A DNA stretch of 64,000 nt from Amia ocellicauda (GCF_036373705.1 NC_089857.1:41798784-41862783), one strand, 5' to 3'; numbered from the stretch's first letter, positions 47,365 through 60,400 are shown. Numbers and translations: made by a program. Notes: generated by a model from the sequence alone, not told the origin.

Positions 47365-50300
47365 TTATGTATTTGTTTAAAATAAGGTCATGAACACACC
47401 TATAGACACAGCTTTTTGAATTCTCAGGGGTTTTCTATGAATATGTGCAATTAATGTGATGAGTTAAAGAGTATTGTCAAGACTTAGGGTAACACTAGGT
47501 CAGATACATCCCATGATTAAAAACCACTGACATAACCCCGTGGTTTAGTAGCTTTTCCTGCAATAGCAGCTTCCTGTTTGCTTAAGCATATTGGTATAAC
47601 AGAGCTGAGTTACCAAAGCAGATTTTGTGGATTAAATTGTGGCACTTTCCTGTGCATCAGTGCATCCATTATTATGGCTTCTGTTTCTTTAATTTGCTTC
47701 CAGATAACAGTATTTACTTTATCAGTGAAACAAAAAAGGGCTCTTTCCATTTTAGGCATTATAAATGAAAGAGTAAATACATTAATGAAAGTCTTAACCT
47801 AATCTTGTTGATTTACAGGCTGTTATAACATAGTTTCATCTAATTGATAAGTCTTCCTTTGATTTCCTTTTAGGTTCTCCTCACGGACACTGGACATACA
47901 CTGGTAGGTGTGAACATTATCAGCGGTGTGCTTTGTTAGTGAAATAATGCATATTGAGGGTCTGACCTCACAGAAATTGTGCTGTTTTTTGCGGTCAATT
48001 GAATCAAATAGATGTCTGCTCCCCAATAAGGGCTAATTCTCCAAAGCTCAGACTCAGACATACTGACAGTTCTCTTATGGCAGGATTAAATATATTCTGA
48101 TCAATTAAGATAGTGGCTAGAACAGTTTGTTCCTTAACCATCACCAAGTCCATTTTGATAACCTTGAGAGTTTGGCAAGATCTCAATGGCAGGACATGAG
48201 TATTTCCTTCAGAGAAAGAGATCCATTTCAGAGGCGCCCGATCTCTCTTCTACTTCGGCTGTGTCTTCTGCCAGGTCGACGCGTCTCCCGCCCTGCAGCA
48301 CAGGGGCTCTTTGTACAAAGGTCGATAAGGATCAGTAATTTGAAACAGAGTAGTAGAAACTCACGCCACGATTCAGACAATCGGTTAATTTAACAACTAG
48401 AATCCCTGCCCAGATATTTTTACATGGACAGAGAAAATAATAGTGATCACATGAATTCAGGTAAACATCTGCTTTAAGAAAACAATCTATTAGTTACCAT
48501 TCTCTGTTTTCCTCTAATTGAGTTTGTGTGTTGAGAAAGCTTTCTTGTTTAACATGCCGATTTAATCTTTAAACCTGCTTTATTATTTGTATGATTATTA
48601 GACTGCATAAGATTTTAACCCTGCTGTGGTACCATGGGGTCTCTGTGACCCCACCCCAAATGGTACTGTCAACGTAACTTTTTTCATGGTACCAGAGCAG
48701 GGTTAAACCAAACAATGATCCGCCTTGGTCACACTCAGGCTTGTGTTCATATTGTTCTCCCTGTACAGATCAGGATTCGTGGTCCGTGGCATTTGAGCAC
48801 TGCAAAGGAAAATCACAGTCGCCGATTAACATTGACACCAGAAAAGCCTTATTTGACCCGATGCTCCCGGAGATAGTCCTGGAAGGATATGATCTATCAG
48901 ACACCAAATCTCTGAAGTTACAGAACAATGGCCACACATGTAAGTAGCAGCATGCTCAAATAACATCCCCAACAGACAGGGACGGGCAAGGAATCGTTTT
49001 TGCAGGCAAAGAAAGACGAGAGAGAAAATAGTACGTAGACTGGTCTTTTGGCATGGTGGGTTTGTCGCTCTACTAGGGATGGAGCTGCGTGGTGCGGGAC
49101 GAGGTTCAAAGCGGAGGCCCAGTGCACTGCTTATGCTACAGTTGCATGGGTCTCACCATTTTCGGTTTCCTTTCTGTGTCCACTCCAGTGCAGCTGAGTC
49201 TGCCCAACACCCTGCGCATCGTCCGGGGCTTCGACACAGTGTTCATCGCTGCGCAGCTTCATTTCCACTGGGGGACCAAGGAGGATCCAGGGTCAGAGCA
49301 CACCATTGATAATGTCCACTTCCCCGCCGAGGTAGGACCACACAGGCCACATTCCAACCTGCTACTTACTTAATTATATATATATTTAGTAACACTGTAC
49401 ACTTCATGTAATACACTTTGTGTATTTACATAGTAGGTACTCAGTATCTACATCTATAGTTACTCATAAGAACAGTGTAATTATGCATTATTACAATGTA
49501 CTTAGTGGGTAAAAAGTTGACCATGCCCGGTATAGCTCTAAAAGTAGCCTCCCAGTGGGCATCCTTACCAGACAATTGTGTACTTACAAATACTGGTAAA
49601 CATTAGATGATATACTTTGATTTTTAGAAAGCATTTGAAAGGTCCCACACCCATGTGCGTCGCAAGGGGGCAGGCATCCTAGGAAATTGCCTGGGGCCTC
49701 GGGGTGAGGGGGGGCCCCCATATGGGAACCCCCCCCACCCCCCTCGGTCCGACGCCCCCCCCGGCTCTCACGGGAGAACACTCTGCCGCACAACCCCAAC
49801 CCCCCGCCCCCCGGCATCACCATTAGGAATTATTTTGCCTGGGGCCCCCACATACCCTAGAATCACCTCCACCAATACCAAAGACTGATCCTCAAATTGG
49901 AAGCTGTAGGCATTCAGGGTAATGTAAGTAGATGGATTATGAACTGGTTGATGTGTAGGAAACAGAGGGTGTCGATTAGAGGAGTCACTTCTAACTGGAG
50001 TGAGGTTGTTAGTGGAGTTCCACAGGGATCAGTACTAGGGCCTGTGCTTTTTCTAATCTATATTAATGATCTGGACTCTGGGATAGTTAGCAAACCGACA
50101 CCTGGCAGATGAGGAGTCTACATGGACTCCTCACTTTCCCTATCCAAACAATGTGGGGAAGCAATAAAAAGGCAAACACAATGTTAGGGTATATTGTCAA
50201 AAGTGTAGAATTGAGAACAAGGGCAGTGATGTTCAGACTGTACAATGCACTAGTTAGAGCTCATCTGGATACTGTGGACAGTTCTGGGCTCCACACTTCA

Positions 50301-53300
50301 AGAAAGATATCGCTGCTCTAGAGGCAGTTCAGAGGAGAGCAACCAGACTTATTCCAGGTCTGAAGGGAATGTCCTACTGAGAGACTGAGGGAACTGAACC
50401 TTTTCACCCTGGAACAGAGGAGACTACGTGGGGACTTGATCCAAGTCTTCAAAATCATGAAAGGCATCGACCACATCAAACCAGAGGAGCTTTTCCAGAT
50501 CAGCAGGGACACACGCACCCGGGGACACAAATGGAAATTGGGCTTCAAGGCATTCAAGACAGAAAACAGGAGACACTTCTTCACACAGAGAGGCGTCACA
50601 ATCTGAACAAACTCCCCAGCGATGTGGCTGAAGAGACAATTTGGGAACATTCAAAAACAGACTGGATAGGATCCTTGATCACTTAGTTATTAATGGACAC
50701 CAAACGAGCACGATGGGGCGAATGGCCTCCTCTCGACTGGACACTTTCTTATGTTGTTAGGTTCTTAAAACAAATGATACTGATTACCTATTGTGTATGT
50801 ACACTGTAACTGGGAGACTTATCGTAAAGTGATACCATATATATTTTTATAGACAATATAAAAAGCTACTGCTATTATTTTGGACTAAAATATTGTATCC
50901 TTTGATACGTTTAAGGAGGCAAGCTGCTCATCATATATTTCTGTTTTTAGTTTGTTGTTTAAAATGTGTTGTCACCAGCAAAAAGCAAATACAAGCACCA
51001 AAAAGCACCAAAACCACCATAAGCCCTGTATAAATAAAACACCAAATTCTGTAGTGTTTTATTGTTCTTAATATTGTTTGATTATAGAAATAATGTTCCT
51101 CACGTTGCATTAAAGAGCTCTGTGTGCCTTGCATCTGCAGATCCATGTGGTTCACTACAACTCCAAATACGCAAACCTCTCCGAAGCTGCGAGCAAGGCC
51201 GACGGGCTGGCAGTGTTGGGGGCTTTCATCGGGGTAAGGAACGTCCGTGCGGTCGTGGCCGTCCAGTGCGACCCCGACAAAATACAGCCGCTGCTCGATC
51301 CCTGCGCGATCAAAACTGTGCACACCTGTCACATTTCACTGCCAACCCATATAATGGATGTTATTTATTAGTTTTATTCTTTTGTATTTATTATTCACTT
51401 GTTTAATGTGATGCTGATCCAATGCGTTGTGTGCTGACTGTTTTCCAGATTGGGCTGCACGAAAATGAAAACTACGAGAATATCCTTTCTGTCCTAAAAG
51501 ATGTCAGTATAGAAGGTAAATTTTGGCGCTACTCTTCTATCCCCTTCTTATCAATCGTGTTTGAAAATAAACCCTATGTTTCTGACTATAGTTTTTAAAG
51601 TGTTTAGAGTCTACAGTATCCCAAACACTTCCTCTGAATTATACCGCTGTACTAAAAGTGCCATCACTGTAACAGGTTCATGCACACATGGAGCAATGCT
51701 ACACATTGATCTCTCACACTCATCTCTTTCATAATCGGGATGCCCACACCCACCATGGCCTGCACAGATGGCATTTATTGCAGCACCCTGCCCCTCCAGG
51801 GGAGCGTTGGCAGGCAGCGGGGATGCTGGGTCATGGCTGAGATGCGCAATAACAATTACATTTGGTCAACACATCCCACAGAGCCTGCACACTGGGAGGG
51901 AGAGCCACCATCCTGCCTCCTCACTCTGTCTCTGTCCCGGCATGGTCTCCCCATCCGGCCTTGTCAACGTGTGCGCTGTTGACTTGTGTGTGAAACCTCA
52001 GCTCCCCAGGAAGCTGTACGACAGTCCATGACATCAATCCTCAGTGTCCGTGTGTTGTGCTATTTTACAGAGACGGACACTGAGATTCCTGGCTTCAATG
52101 TTCGCCATCTTCTGCCCCCAAACCTGCAACGTTTCTATCGTTATAACGGGTCCCTCACCACGCCGCCCTGCTTTCAGACTGTGAACTGGACCATCTTCAA
52201 TGATACCATCAGAGTGTCGAGGAAACAGGTTGGCAGGCATCATCTGTGTTTATTTGTTGCCATCTGCTTCACTTGAACATCAAAATCACTCCACCAAATC
52301 TGCTCTCTTTACAACACTTCTTGTAAAGGTTTAGGAGGAATTTTATAGTTCTGTCCAAATACTAATAGAGATTATTGAGGTGCCCCCCGGCTTCAAAAAG
52401 ACAGCTCTACAGTTCTGTTTAATTCAACACTGGAGTCACCTCAAAAAGCAGGTTAATAAGATTGCTGTATTACTTCACAGATGGGGACGTAGAGCTCGGT
52501 TTAAATATGTCGGTGAAATGCACATTAGGGTTTAGTGGACAGGCTCTGTCCATCCCAGGTGTCTACCATTGTGGACTAACAGAACCCCGATATACAACTC
52601 TCAGACATTTCAAAGGGGGTTGGGATATTTCTGGAAAGGAGATGGAAGAAGAAAGTGAGGGATGACAGGGTGAACATCTCCACAAAGAGTTTGAATCCCC
52701 CAGACAAAACTTCAACATAAAACCTGTCTGAATGTTCCCACAAGTGCTATATTTTCCCTATAGTATATTATATATCCTATATGTTTTTTTATCGGACTCT
52801 GAAGTGCAGTAGAGGTCTGCGGTTCCGTCAACAACTTGGAATGTATGGAGATTCCTCTTGCTATCTTGTTAAGCACACTGATAATCGTGCCTTCAGTCGT
52901 CTTAAAGATCTTCTGGCCCTTCTCCCACAGGGCAGCTGACATTGTGCCTGACATTGCTCTTCCTGTCTTCCAGCTGGCAGCTCTCGAGGACACTTTGAAA
53001 GCTGAACATAATGAACTGTTGTCCAAGAACTTCAGAGCCCCACAGCTGCTCTTCGGCAGAGATGTTCAGTCATCTTTCAGGGCAGAAGTGAGCGGCTCAG
53101 GTAAGGAAGAGCTTTGAAACTAAATTCTCCATGTCTAGAAAAAAGATTACTAAAACTACGAAAGTAACTCCTCTCAAACTGCAGTGAAAGAAATGCATTC
53201 ACTTTAGTTTCTGCTCTCTGTGCTGCACGAAACCTTGACACTCATTGAGGTTAATGAGTAAACTCGTACTGTTCAAGCCAGTAACACGCATTTCAGTGTC

Positions 53301-56191
53301 GGTCATATAATTAGCACAAACATTGCAACTGCAGTGAATTATAAATACTTTGCAGTGTCGAAATACCTTGTCTCTCAGAAAACCAGCAAAAGAAAAGGGA
53401 TCTACGGACTATTTAATCCATCAACACACATTGGCTACTGGATAAACACTCAATATTACCCCATTGCCCCATTTAAGAACCTGTAATGCCAATATATTAT
53501 CCTGTGCCACATTATTAAAGTTGGGTCAACCGATGATTGAAATGCATTGTAAGGGACTCCTAGATGTTATACAGTAACTCTAAAATAGCATTAAGACTAT
53601 ATATTTTATACTGTATTTTAATATTACTTTACACTTATATAGAGCAATAAATGGCAATGGCAGATGTGACCTACAAATATTTTGAATAAACTCTGAGGAA
53701 TTAGCATTTTTTAATTGTATTTATTTATCAATTTATTTATTTATGATTGGATACGAGACTATTTGATTCATTTAATTATTTAATGAAGCTGGAATCTGCT
53801 GTAGATAAGCTTTCTCATTAAAAGCACATCAGTTAGAGAATTGTGTCTCCTATGACATTTTATAACAAGCCTAGTAGCTGACAGTTGATTACTTTAATAT
53901 TGTTAATGGGAGTGGTTTCATTGATCATTTGCTGAGATTTAATTATGACATATGTCAAATCACCTCCGAAGGAATTGTAAAGCCAGAATAACTATTTGTA
54001 TTTAATGAGCATAAAAACATATACTTTTTCCTTGGGTTTATTTACACTCCAGCCTTACTCCGTATCACAGCCAAGACGTACTTGTGTGAAACGTTGTCGT
54101 GTGAAGTAGACTTGTGTGGACTTGATTGTGTCGCCTAAACGCCTCCACCCAGTTTCCCCGCCTGTTGATACATCCACTCTATAAACACATTACAAAAACC
54201 TCCTCTGGAAAATAAACAAGGCAATTCTGCTAATGACTAAGTGGTGCAACTCACCCGACAGGTACTGCAAATATTACGAAGTTTCACACTTACCTTTGAC
54301 TTCTCTATGAAAGATAAGTGCTGCTGGAGGAGGCCTAGCCTATTCTTCTTGTAAATATGTCCTATGAACTATGGGGGTGTCCTAAGACCGGCACACTAAT
54401 GAACTGACATTGAGCCACTCTTAGAAGATGCTCCTCTGAACATCTATGTGTTATAAAGCTGGATTACAATCCATGTGTGGCCACAAATTCATAGAAAATG
54501 TATGAAATGGTTGTTTAAGTTGTATGCCTGGCTTATATAATCCCACACAGACATATTACAATAACACATTGCAAGTGAGGGTTGGATTGCCAGTCAGGGG
54601 TCAGTGCCCGCTGAAGACCTCCGATTGGCCAACCAGTGTCTGAGGCCAGGGACTCCAACCACAGCAGCAAGCATGAAAGACAGAGTCAGAAAGATATTCA
54701 TCTCAAGGATTAACAGACCATTTAACTGACATTTAGTGAATGTCTCTCACTACGAGAGTGTAACAAACACCACTTTACAACCAAGTTTTAACTTGCCTCA
54801 ACACACACACAACAGCACTGTATATGATTCCTTGTATTTTCTTATTTATTCACGGTATTTAAAGAGTATGTCATTTTAACTCATACCTGTTTGGTAACCA
54901 AGGCCTATTCTCGGACGCCCTCCACACTATAACTCTCTGCATGACTTTTGCTCTCAGGCTCCCAGCCGTCCGGAACTGGTCGCTCCGGCGGGAACAGCAG
55001 ATCTATTGGTGAAGAAAATGGTAAGTAAGACATCTTAAAATCGCCAGAAACAGCAGCCTCTAGGTTTATCTCACTGAAATGCATTTTAAACCTCATTTCA
55101 CAAAACAAAACCCATAAGGGACCACAAAGCCTGCTCTGCTCTTTACCCGTTGTATTAATTCTGTGGCCTCAGAGACAACAGGAAATCAACATTACAAGGA
55201 CGCATTAAGTGCTTTAGATTTCATTTAAATGCATGGGACAGTCACCGTCTGATAACTTGCATGCACACACATTTCCCACGCCTTTGCACAACTGTTTTTT
55301 AATTGTGTTATAACTGCCTGGTCTAATCATCGTTCTCTCTTTGTGCATTATACAGGCAATCAAGGAGGCTTCTCCAGAGGTATCTATTGCACTCTTACCG
55401 TTATTATTATTATTTAGTTTTTTTCTGTCTGTCTTTGGCCAAAAGTACAAAAAGACTAACTGCTTTCCATGTCTTGCCTCACAGGAGACATCCTGGCTAT
55501 TGCATTTGGAGCCCTTTTCGTTGTCACTTTGATAGCGTTCATAGTTTACATGGTCCACCAACGGAAAAAGTTTTCAAGGTAATTAAGAATGGTCAGGTTT
55601 GCCGGTTCTTTGTGGTTCTGGGGTGTTTCGGGCAAAATTGGAAACAAGAAGTACTCGTATTTTCACATCATTCTGGACCTGTGTCTCTCCACCCAACGGG
55701 AGAAAAGCGTTTACTTAACAAGTCAAACACTGTTAGATAATACTGAGATTTCACAAACTCCTGTGCCAGGACTCCCATTTCATCTGATGCCAGGTGTTTA
55801 GTCGTGTGGAAAAATAAAAGGAAACAAAAAAAAACGACGTCAAGGAATATTTAGAAGAGATAACATCAAGTTTACCTGATGCCAAATTAACATTTAGTTA
55901 AATCTGGTTTGTTTAATAAAAGTAATTGAACTCCACGGGCTAAATGCTCATTGCCACGTTTAACCAGTCAGTACTGTGAGTCTGGGATCACCTACAAATG
56001 TGTGTTGAGATGCCCGGAGAATTTTCAGTGTCAGATTTAAAACCATGACAGCATTCAGACTCATACACTATATGCAAAAAAAAAAAGTAAAATAAATAAG
56101 AAGTCTTTATTTATTGATATGCTTCCACAGATTCACGAAGGACTCGAGGCAGAATGTCATCTACAAGCCTGCAACCAAGGAAGAGGCTTAG
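38007..56191 (+). CDS. ca9: Transmembrane carbonic anhydrase, CA9-like (385 aa, 12 exons, complete)
   Basis: Reversible hydration of CO2 at the outer cell surface (pH control). Exons: 38007-38133, 47874-47903, 48769-48939, 49189-49331, 51141-51233, 51449-51515, 52071-52228, 52974-53100, 54958-55020, 55356-55379, 55485-55578, 56131-56191. All junctions are GT-AG and sum to an intact frame ending TAG. Parts: signal peptide, a short Ser/Glu-rich acidic stretch (~25-40), catalytic domain (~48-305), Gly/Ser-rich stalk, transmembrane helix (~337-358), 27-residue tail with [11 protein letters not shown]. Active site: zinc ligands H134, H136, H159, proton-shuttle H108, E146, T240; C64 and C244 can form the usual disulfide. 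N-glycosylation sequons include NGS (236) and NWT. The acidic segment recalls the CA9 proteoglycan-like region and FAM221B is adjacent; the tail also resembles CA12, so paralogue choice rests partly on synteny. Confidence 0.93.
41070..41460 (+). pseudogene. L2/CR1-type LINE 3' fragment, copy A
   Basis: A 5'-truncated LINE end. In sense it reads the C-terminal part of ORF2 ([20 protein letters not shown]-like, [20 protein letters not shown], then [10 protein letters not shown] and [11 protein letters not shown]) with stops. The family 3' end follows, with gatggggcgaatggg and an ATGTTCTT tail. It is nearly identical to copy B at 50375-50765. Confidence 0.85.
44123..44170. repeat. Imperfect palindrome (17-19 bp arms, 12-bp loop)
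   Basis: The arms tcctggatcaaagagggtg and caccctttgatccagga are complementary except for a 2-base bulge, around the loop attaataactca. It could be a tiny MITE or solo inverted end; no target duplication is evident. Confidence 0.7.
45545..45755. repeat. GC-rich repeat-like insert with weak inverted ends
   Basis: Begins ggcggactggcca and ends cagtcccagtctgcccc, imperfect inverted ends. The run cagggctgtttttcagtccc resembles a dispersed fish MITE. The base composition differs sharply from the flanking AT-rich intron. Identification is tentative. Confidence 0.35.
47278..47362 (+). mobile_element. Fish LINE/SINE 3' tail
   Basis: tgtaagtcaccctggataag followed by ggcgtctgccaa and an (AATA/AAT)n tail is the characteristic 3' end of abundant ray-finned-fish retroelements (usually gtaagtcgctctggataagag then cgtctgc). 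Only the last ~85 bp is present, a strongly 5'-truncated insertion in CA9 intron 1. Confidence 0.7.
47874..47903 (+). CDS. ca9: ca9 exon 2, a 30-bp microexon
   Basis: Encodes the SPHGHWTYT segment between the acidic region and the catalytic core, with acceptor ttttag and donor GTAGGT. It is phase 1-1, so skipping it would keep the frame but remove the conserved HWTY motif at the domain's start. It was found only because the flanking exons need it to join as T-Y-T-D-Q-D. Confidence 0.88.
48615..48706. mobile_element. piggyBac-like MITE (84 bp plus TTAA flanks)
   Basis: TTAA at both ends (48615-48618 and 48703-48706) encloses inverted repeats CCCTGCTGTGGTACCATG and, on the opposite strand, CCCTGCTCTGGTACCATG (17 of 18 match). 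A smaller internal hairpin (ggggtc, loop, gacccc) is present. TTAA target duplication is the hallmark of piggyBac elements. It lies 62 bp before ca9 exon 3. Confidence 0.8.
49640..49870. repeat. GC-rich dispersed-repeat-like block
   Basis: Reads attgcctggggcctcggg, a G/C-homopolymer-rich middle, and then tgcctggggccccca. The flanks are AT-rich. It resembles a common fish interspersed sequence but I cannot name the family. It sits in CA9 intron 4 immediately before a LINE fragment. Confidence 0.35.
49890..50765 (+). pseudogene. L2/CR1-type LINE 3' half, copy B, with reverse transcriptase fragment
   Basis: The frame 49897-50112 carries a reverse transcriptase piece with [20 protein letters not shown], the family's conserved block before the YxDD motif. 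After an internal deletion come [20 protein letters not shown] and the ORF2 C-terminal region shared with copy A, with several stops and frame changes. It ends with gatggggcgaatggcctcct and an ATGTTGTT/ATGTTCTT-like tail. Non-functional. It lies in CA9 intron 4, sense to the gene. Confidence 0.88.
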
Positions 56192-57410
56192 CCTGAAAAG
56201 ACGGTGAAGACTCTGCAGTCCTGTGATCCATTGACAGAAAATGTCTCTCAGTTATGGGGGCTGTGTACAGAGTCTGAAAAGTATTTGAATTGCTTTTAAT
56301 TAAAGACATTTTGTTTCTGTAAATAATAATATGAAAAAAAATGCAGCTAGAAAAAAAACACACCTTTTGGTCTTAAAATGAACAATAAGAAATTCATTGT
56401 AGGCAATTATATTGTTCATATTGTCCAGGATTGTCCTCAACTTCAACTGTCATTCAAATGCGAGAGAAGCAGATATCATGAAGGCACTCCAAGAGTTCCA
56501 AAACCTTGTTTTTATAAGTATATTTATTACTGTTGTTGCTATTGTTGGTGGTGTTTTTGTTGTATAATTGGTTGAATTCACGTGTGAATGGTCTTCTGGT
56601 TTGGGCGTATAATTTACCTGGATTAAGTATTTGCAATCCAGTTAACAAGATTGCTTACATCAAAGAACGCACACCAAAGTATTTCTGCTTAGTTGCCTTG
56701 CCTTGACGCCAGCAGTTAAAATCACTTTGTTTCCATTTCCAGCAAAATTTGAGTCATGTGTGGTGAGTGGCTTAAAAAAACCTCAGTCTCCAGATCCTTA
56801 AATCCTATAGACAATTCTTAATTTGCACTTTTTGGAGAGCTTTCTTTTGCAGATAAATAACCCAAAAGAAACCCCTTTACCTTAGCACACATTTTATTGA
56901 ATCAGTAGATAGTGTTTATGAAAATTGTCATTCCTGTATTCACTTCAATGAGACACTCCTGTCTTTATTACCCCACACCTACAGTGAAATAAGTGCTGAC
57001 TGCACTATACTAAGGCCTAGACCTGTACAAAACTTTGACCTTCCAGTGAATCACAAAGTTCAAACCGATCACTGATTGCTTTTTTATTTTGAAATAGTAG
57101 AACGTGGCTGCTGACACTAATTTAAACCACCATTGGGTGCTATTCGTGGACAGGTCAAAGCCAGGCCTCACCAGGACCGTGTTCTGTTCATGTGTCACAT
57201 AATATCGTATTATATGGGTTTTTATAAGCACAAATTGAAGGCTATTTATCTTTATATTGTATAGACCTATGTAATGTATGTAATACTCTAAAATGTTGTG
57301 TTGTGATGCGTATTCTTGTCACCTCTGCACAGTGACAGTGCTAACTTTTCACAATCTGAGCGCCGTGCGAAGCAACTGGAAAAGAACGTTTCAATAAATG
57401 TTTTGTTCAA
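56192..57410 (+). other. Probable ca9 3' UTR
   Basis: Sequence after the CA9 stop with an AATAAA at 57392-57397 followed by a T/G-rich stretch. This is a reasonable polyadenylation site giving a 3' UTR of about 1.2 kb. An ATTAAA at 56300-56305 could give a much shorter form. Not confirmed by any transcript. Confidence 0.4.
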
Positions 57411-60400
57411 ATTTGTCTGCCGTTTGTATTTCAATTTCAGATGAATATATACTCTTGAGATTGTCATACAACTGCTTGTGTTAAAACCTTTTGTACACAA
57501 CAAAGCCTTTGACTCTTTTAAATTAAAAACAGCCCATTCTCAGTGTATCATGCTCATGATTTTCCCAGTTGCCTACACACCCTTTGTAGGGTTCAACTGG
57601 ACAAGTGCAATATTCTAGTTTATGGCAACAACAGAATTGAATTCTTTAAAAAGTCATATACAAGCATTTGCGTTTTGCACTCAACACCTCAGGAAATCCT
57701 ATTTGTAAGAAAATAACTACAAGACTGACAAGACAGGTTTTGTCCATTTATAAAGGGTTGACTGATTTTTTCAAATTGTCGGTGAGCATTTTAATTATTT
57801 CCACATCCTCACTTGTTGACCAACATCATAACATCAAACTGTCCAGTCAACTTTGGACTGGGCACGGAGCTATAATGGTTTAATCGATTGCTGCTTTTTG
57901 CTCTTGGATAAATGATAGTGATTTAATTAAGCAAAGAATTCACTAAACAAGAACCAATCATATTATATTAATCGTACTACACACACTTTCATTGGAAGAT
58001 GGGTTACCTGGAGTCAAGGTGAGCAAAAAAGTATTGTGTCCAGAGGTCACTTAAAGGTGGGGATGAAGTGAAGAACACATTAACTAAGCCATCAGTTTTC
58101 AAAGCTGGCATTGGAAGTACATATGAAAACTAAAGTGGAACATGATATGATCGCACCTCGCTCAGGGGCAGGTGCTATCACTCGGTGTGACCAAACCATT
58201 TATGAGCCATGATATTCATGATGCATCTAAATTTAGCATTTCCACTGTGTGGTGGGTCAGAGGCGCTTTATCTTTCTTTATAGGTCCTGCTGGGACTTTA
58301 TTCTTCTTAAATCAAAAATGTTTGCTTGTTTCCTTATGCTCAGGTGACCTTCCATTAAAACGTGGGTATTTATACAGTGACAAATCATTCTCCTATGTCA
58401 CAGTAATACTGGTAAGTAATGCAGACCTGACATATTTGCATATGGTTGTCTTCTGGAGATTATTAGTAATTATGTGCCTGTTGACTGTGTCTCACTCGCC
58501 AAAGAGGTTCTAATCTCAGAATGGTTATCTAGTAAAATAAAACTTACAAAGAAAAGATAAGCAGTATTTAATAATAACAGCATATAACTACACACACACA
58601 CAAATATTTTATATTTATGATAACTGTGGTCTTATTTCAAGTTGGGTTCAGCAAATACTGCTGGAAATTTCCATTTATGCTTGAAAACACAGCACAACGG
58701 TCATAGCCACACAACGTCCATAATTACAAGCTTCCCTTCCTCAGGGAGCTGCACCGTGTCATTTAAAGGCATCTTTCATCTTTTAGGTTCCTTCCAATCA
58801 AGTGTTTTCCTTGCATACAGAGGGTTTAGGAAAATATTGGTAGCAATGTACATCTGTGTTTAATCTCAAAGCGAGAGTCAGAATACCTTACCACAACAGC
58901 TTATTACAAGTTTATCTTCTATACCTCTATTTTTTATTTCTTTATATAGATTTTCTATTCTTGTGTCTGACAGTTAAATATTATTTGCAGGTACCTCCGG
59001 TCAACTGCTTCCCCCCCCGTGACCAAGCCCTACAAAAGCGTCTCAGTAAAACCAGCATCATTTGTAACTGGTCAGTTTTGTAAATTCTCAGCTCAGTCCA
59101 CAAGACGACAAGCAGGGCTTTCCTGATTGTACTGCTGGCAAACTGGCCTGCCCCACTCTTTGAGTGTCTGTTTCCTCATTTTATGGACTACCATTCAAAA
59201 ACATTGAACAACTCTAACACTGAGAAAAAAACTTTCCTTATGACAAAGATGATGTATTTCCTATGCTCAAAAAAAAAAACAAGCTACAGTTTTCCACACT
59301 AATAATGACCAACTGGTGTGTTAACCAGTGAAATGCACTATTTGTTCATTTCCACACAACATGACAAGTCAAGATCTGTCCAAGTGTGTCCCTCCATTGG
59401 AAAAGCAGCTACACCCAGCCAACAGCTTTGGACTTCATGGGCTGCTCCTACTGCAACCCAACTGTTGGCACCCAATGACATCGCCTGTCATCGTGTAAAG
59501 GGAGTCCTTTGTGGCTTAAAAAATATATATTATTTTTTTTTCCAAGAAGCAGTGAAACTCATGATGGCGTCATCTGCTTTGCACAAATGTTAGTTATCTG
59601 CCAAGACTCACATCAAAGACACTGCTGGCCTCTTCCCCCTGAACTAATGTTATCAATGATAACATGATCCAGCCAGGCTGTGTAGACATTTCCCTTCAGA
59701 GAGCCGGGCAAGAGCTCACTCTGTGTGAAGGGTGTGTCCCTGTCCAGACCAAGCGGAGACAGAGGACACTGGGAAAGCGAATAAAAGCTGAACAACAGAG
59801 CCAGAAAGTTGTGGCACAAGAACCCTGCAACAATGGTCTTATCCTGTAGTTCTACTCATTTATTGAAATTCAGTAATAAATCAGATGGTCATAAAACTGG
59901 TCACGATTATCAGCTATTTATTGGCACTTACTCGCAATCAATTTGTTTGACTGATCGATTTGTTGATTGAGGTTTGTTTTGGTCAGTCTTTGCATTTACA
60001 AACAAGGTAAGTGCATTTTGTCAGGTTTTCTTTAAATTTCATAAAGGGATCAGGGATTCATATCCTAAGGGACTCCAAACCATAATGCAAACATTAGGTA
60101 ATTTACAGTGAAAACTATAATTTATAGAGCAGTTTTCCCTCGATTGTTTAGTTTTCTGTTGTTGGCTTCTTTAAATACTGATAATTTTCTCCTCTGGGTG
60201 GCTCTTTAGTACATATTGGATTTGTTAAGGACAATACTAGTTTATTTCAACAGGTTTATGGAGGACATGGGTTTAAATAAAGCCTTCGATTTGGCCTTTG
60301 CTCTTCTTTGGAAGCAATTCACACTGGGCTTCATGTTACAGGAAAAGAGCTCACCTGACAAAAAGGGCTCTTTACTTGTAAAAGGAAGGGTTTGTTCCCA

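Larger units (their letters stand above)
38134..47873 (+). other. ca9 intron 1 (9.7 kb)
   Basis: Contains an (AT)n run at about 38436-38461, a LINE fragment (41070-41460), an imperfect palindrome (44123-44170), a GC-rich repeat-like block (45545-45755) and a fish LINE/SINE tail (47278-47362). The rest is AT-rich with no exon-like conserved peptide. Confidence 0.65.

Noticed and set aside
58172-58513. 113-codon plus-strand frame downstream of ca9
   Set aside because: No recognisable motif; consistent with chance in AT-rich DNA.
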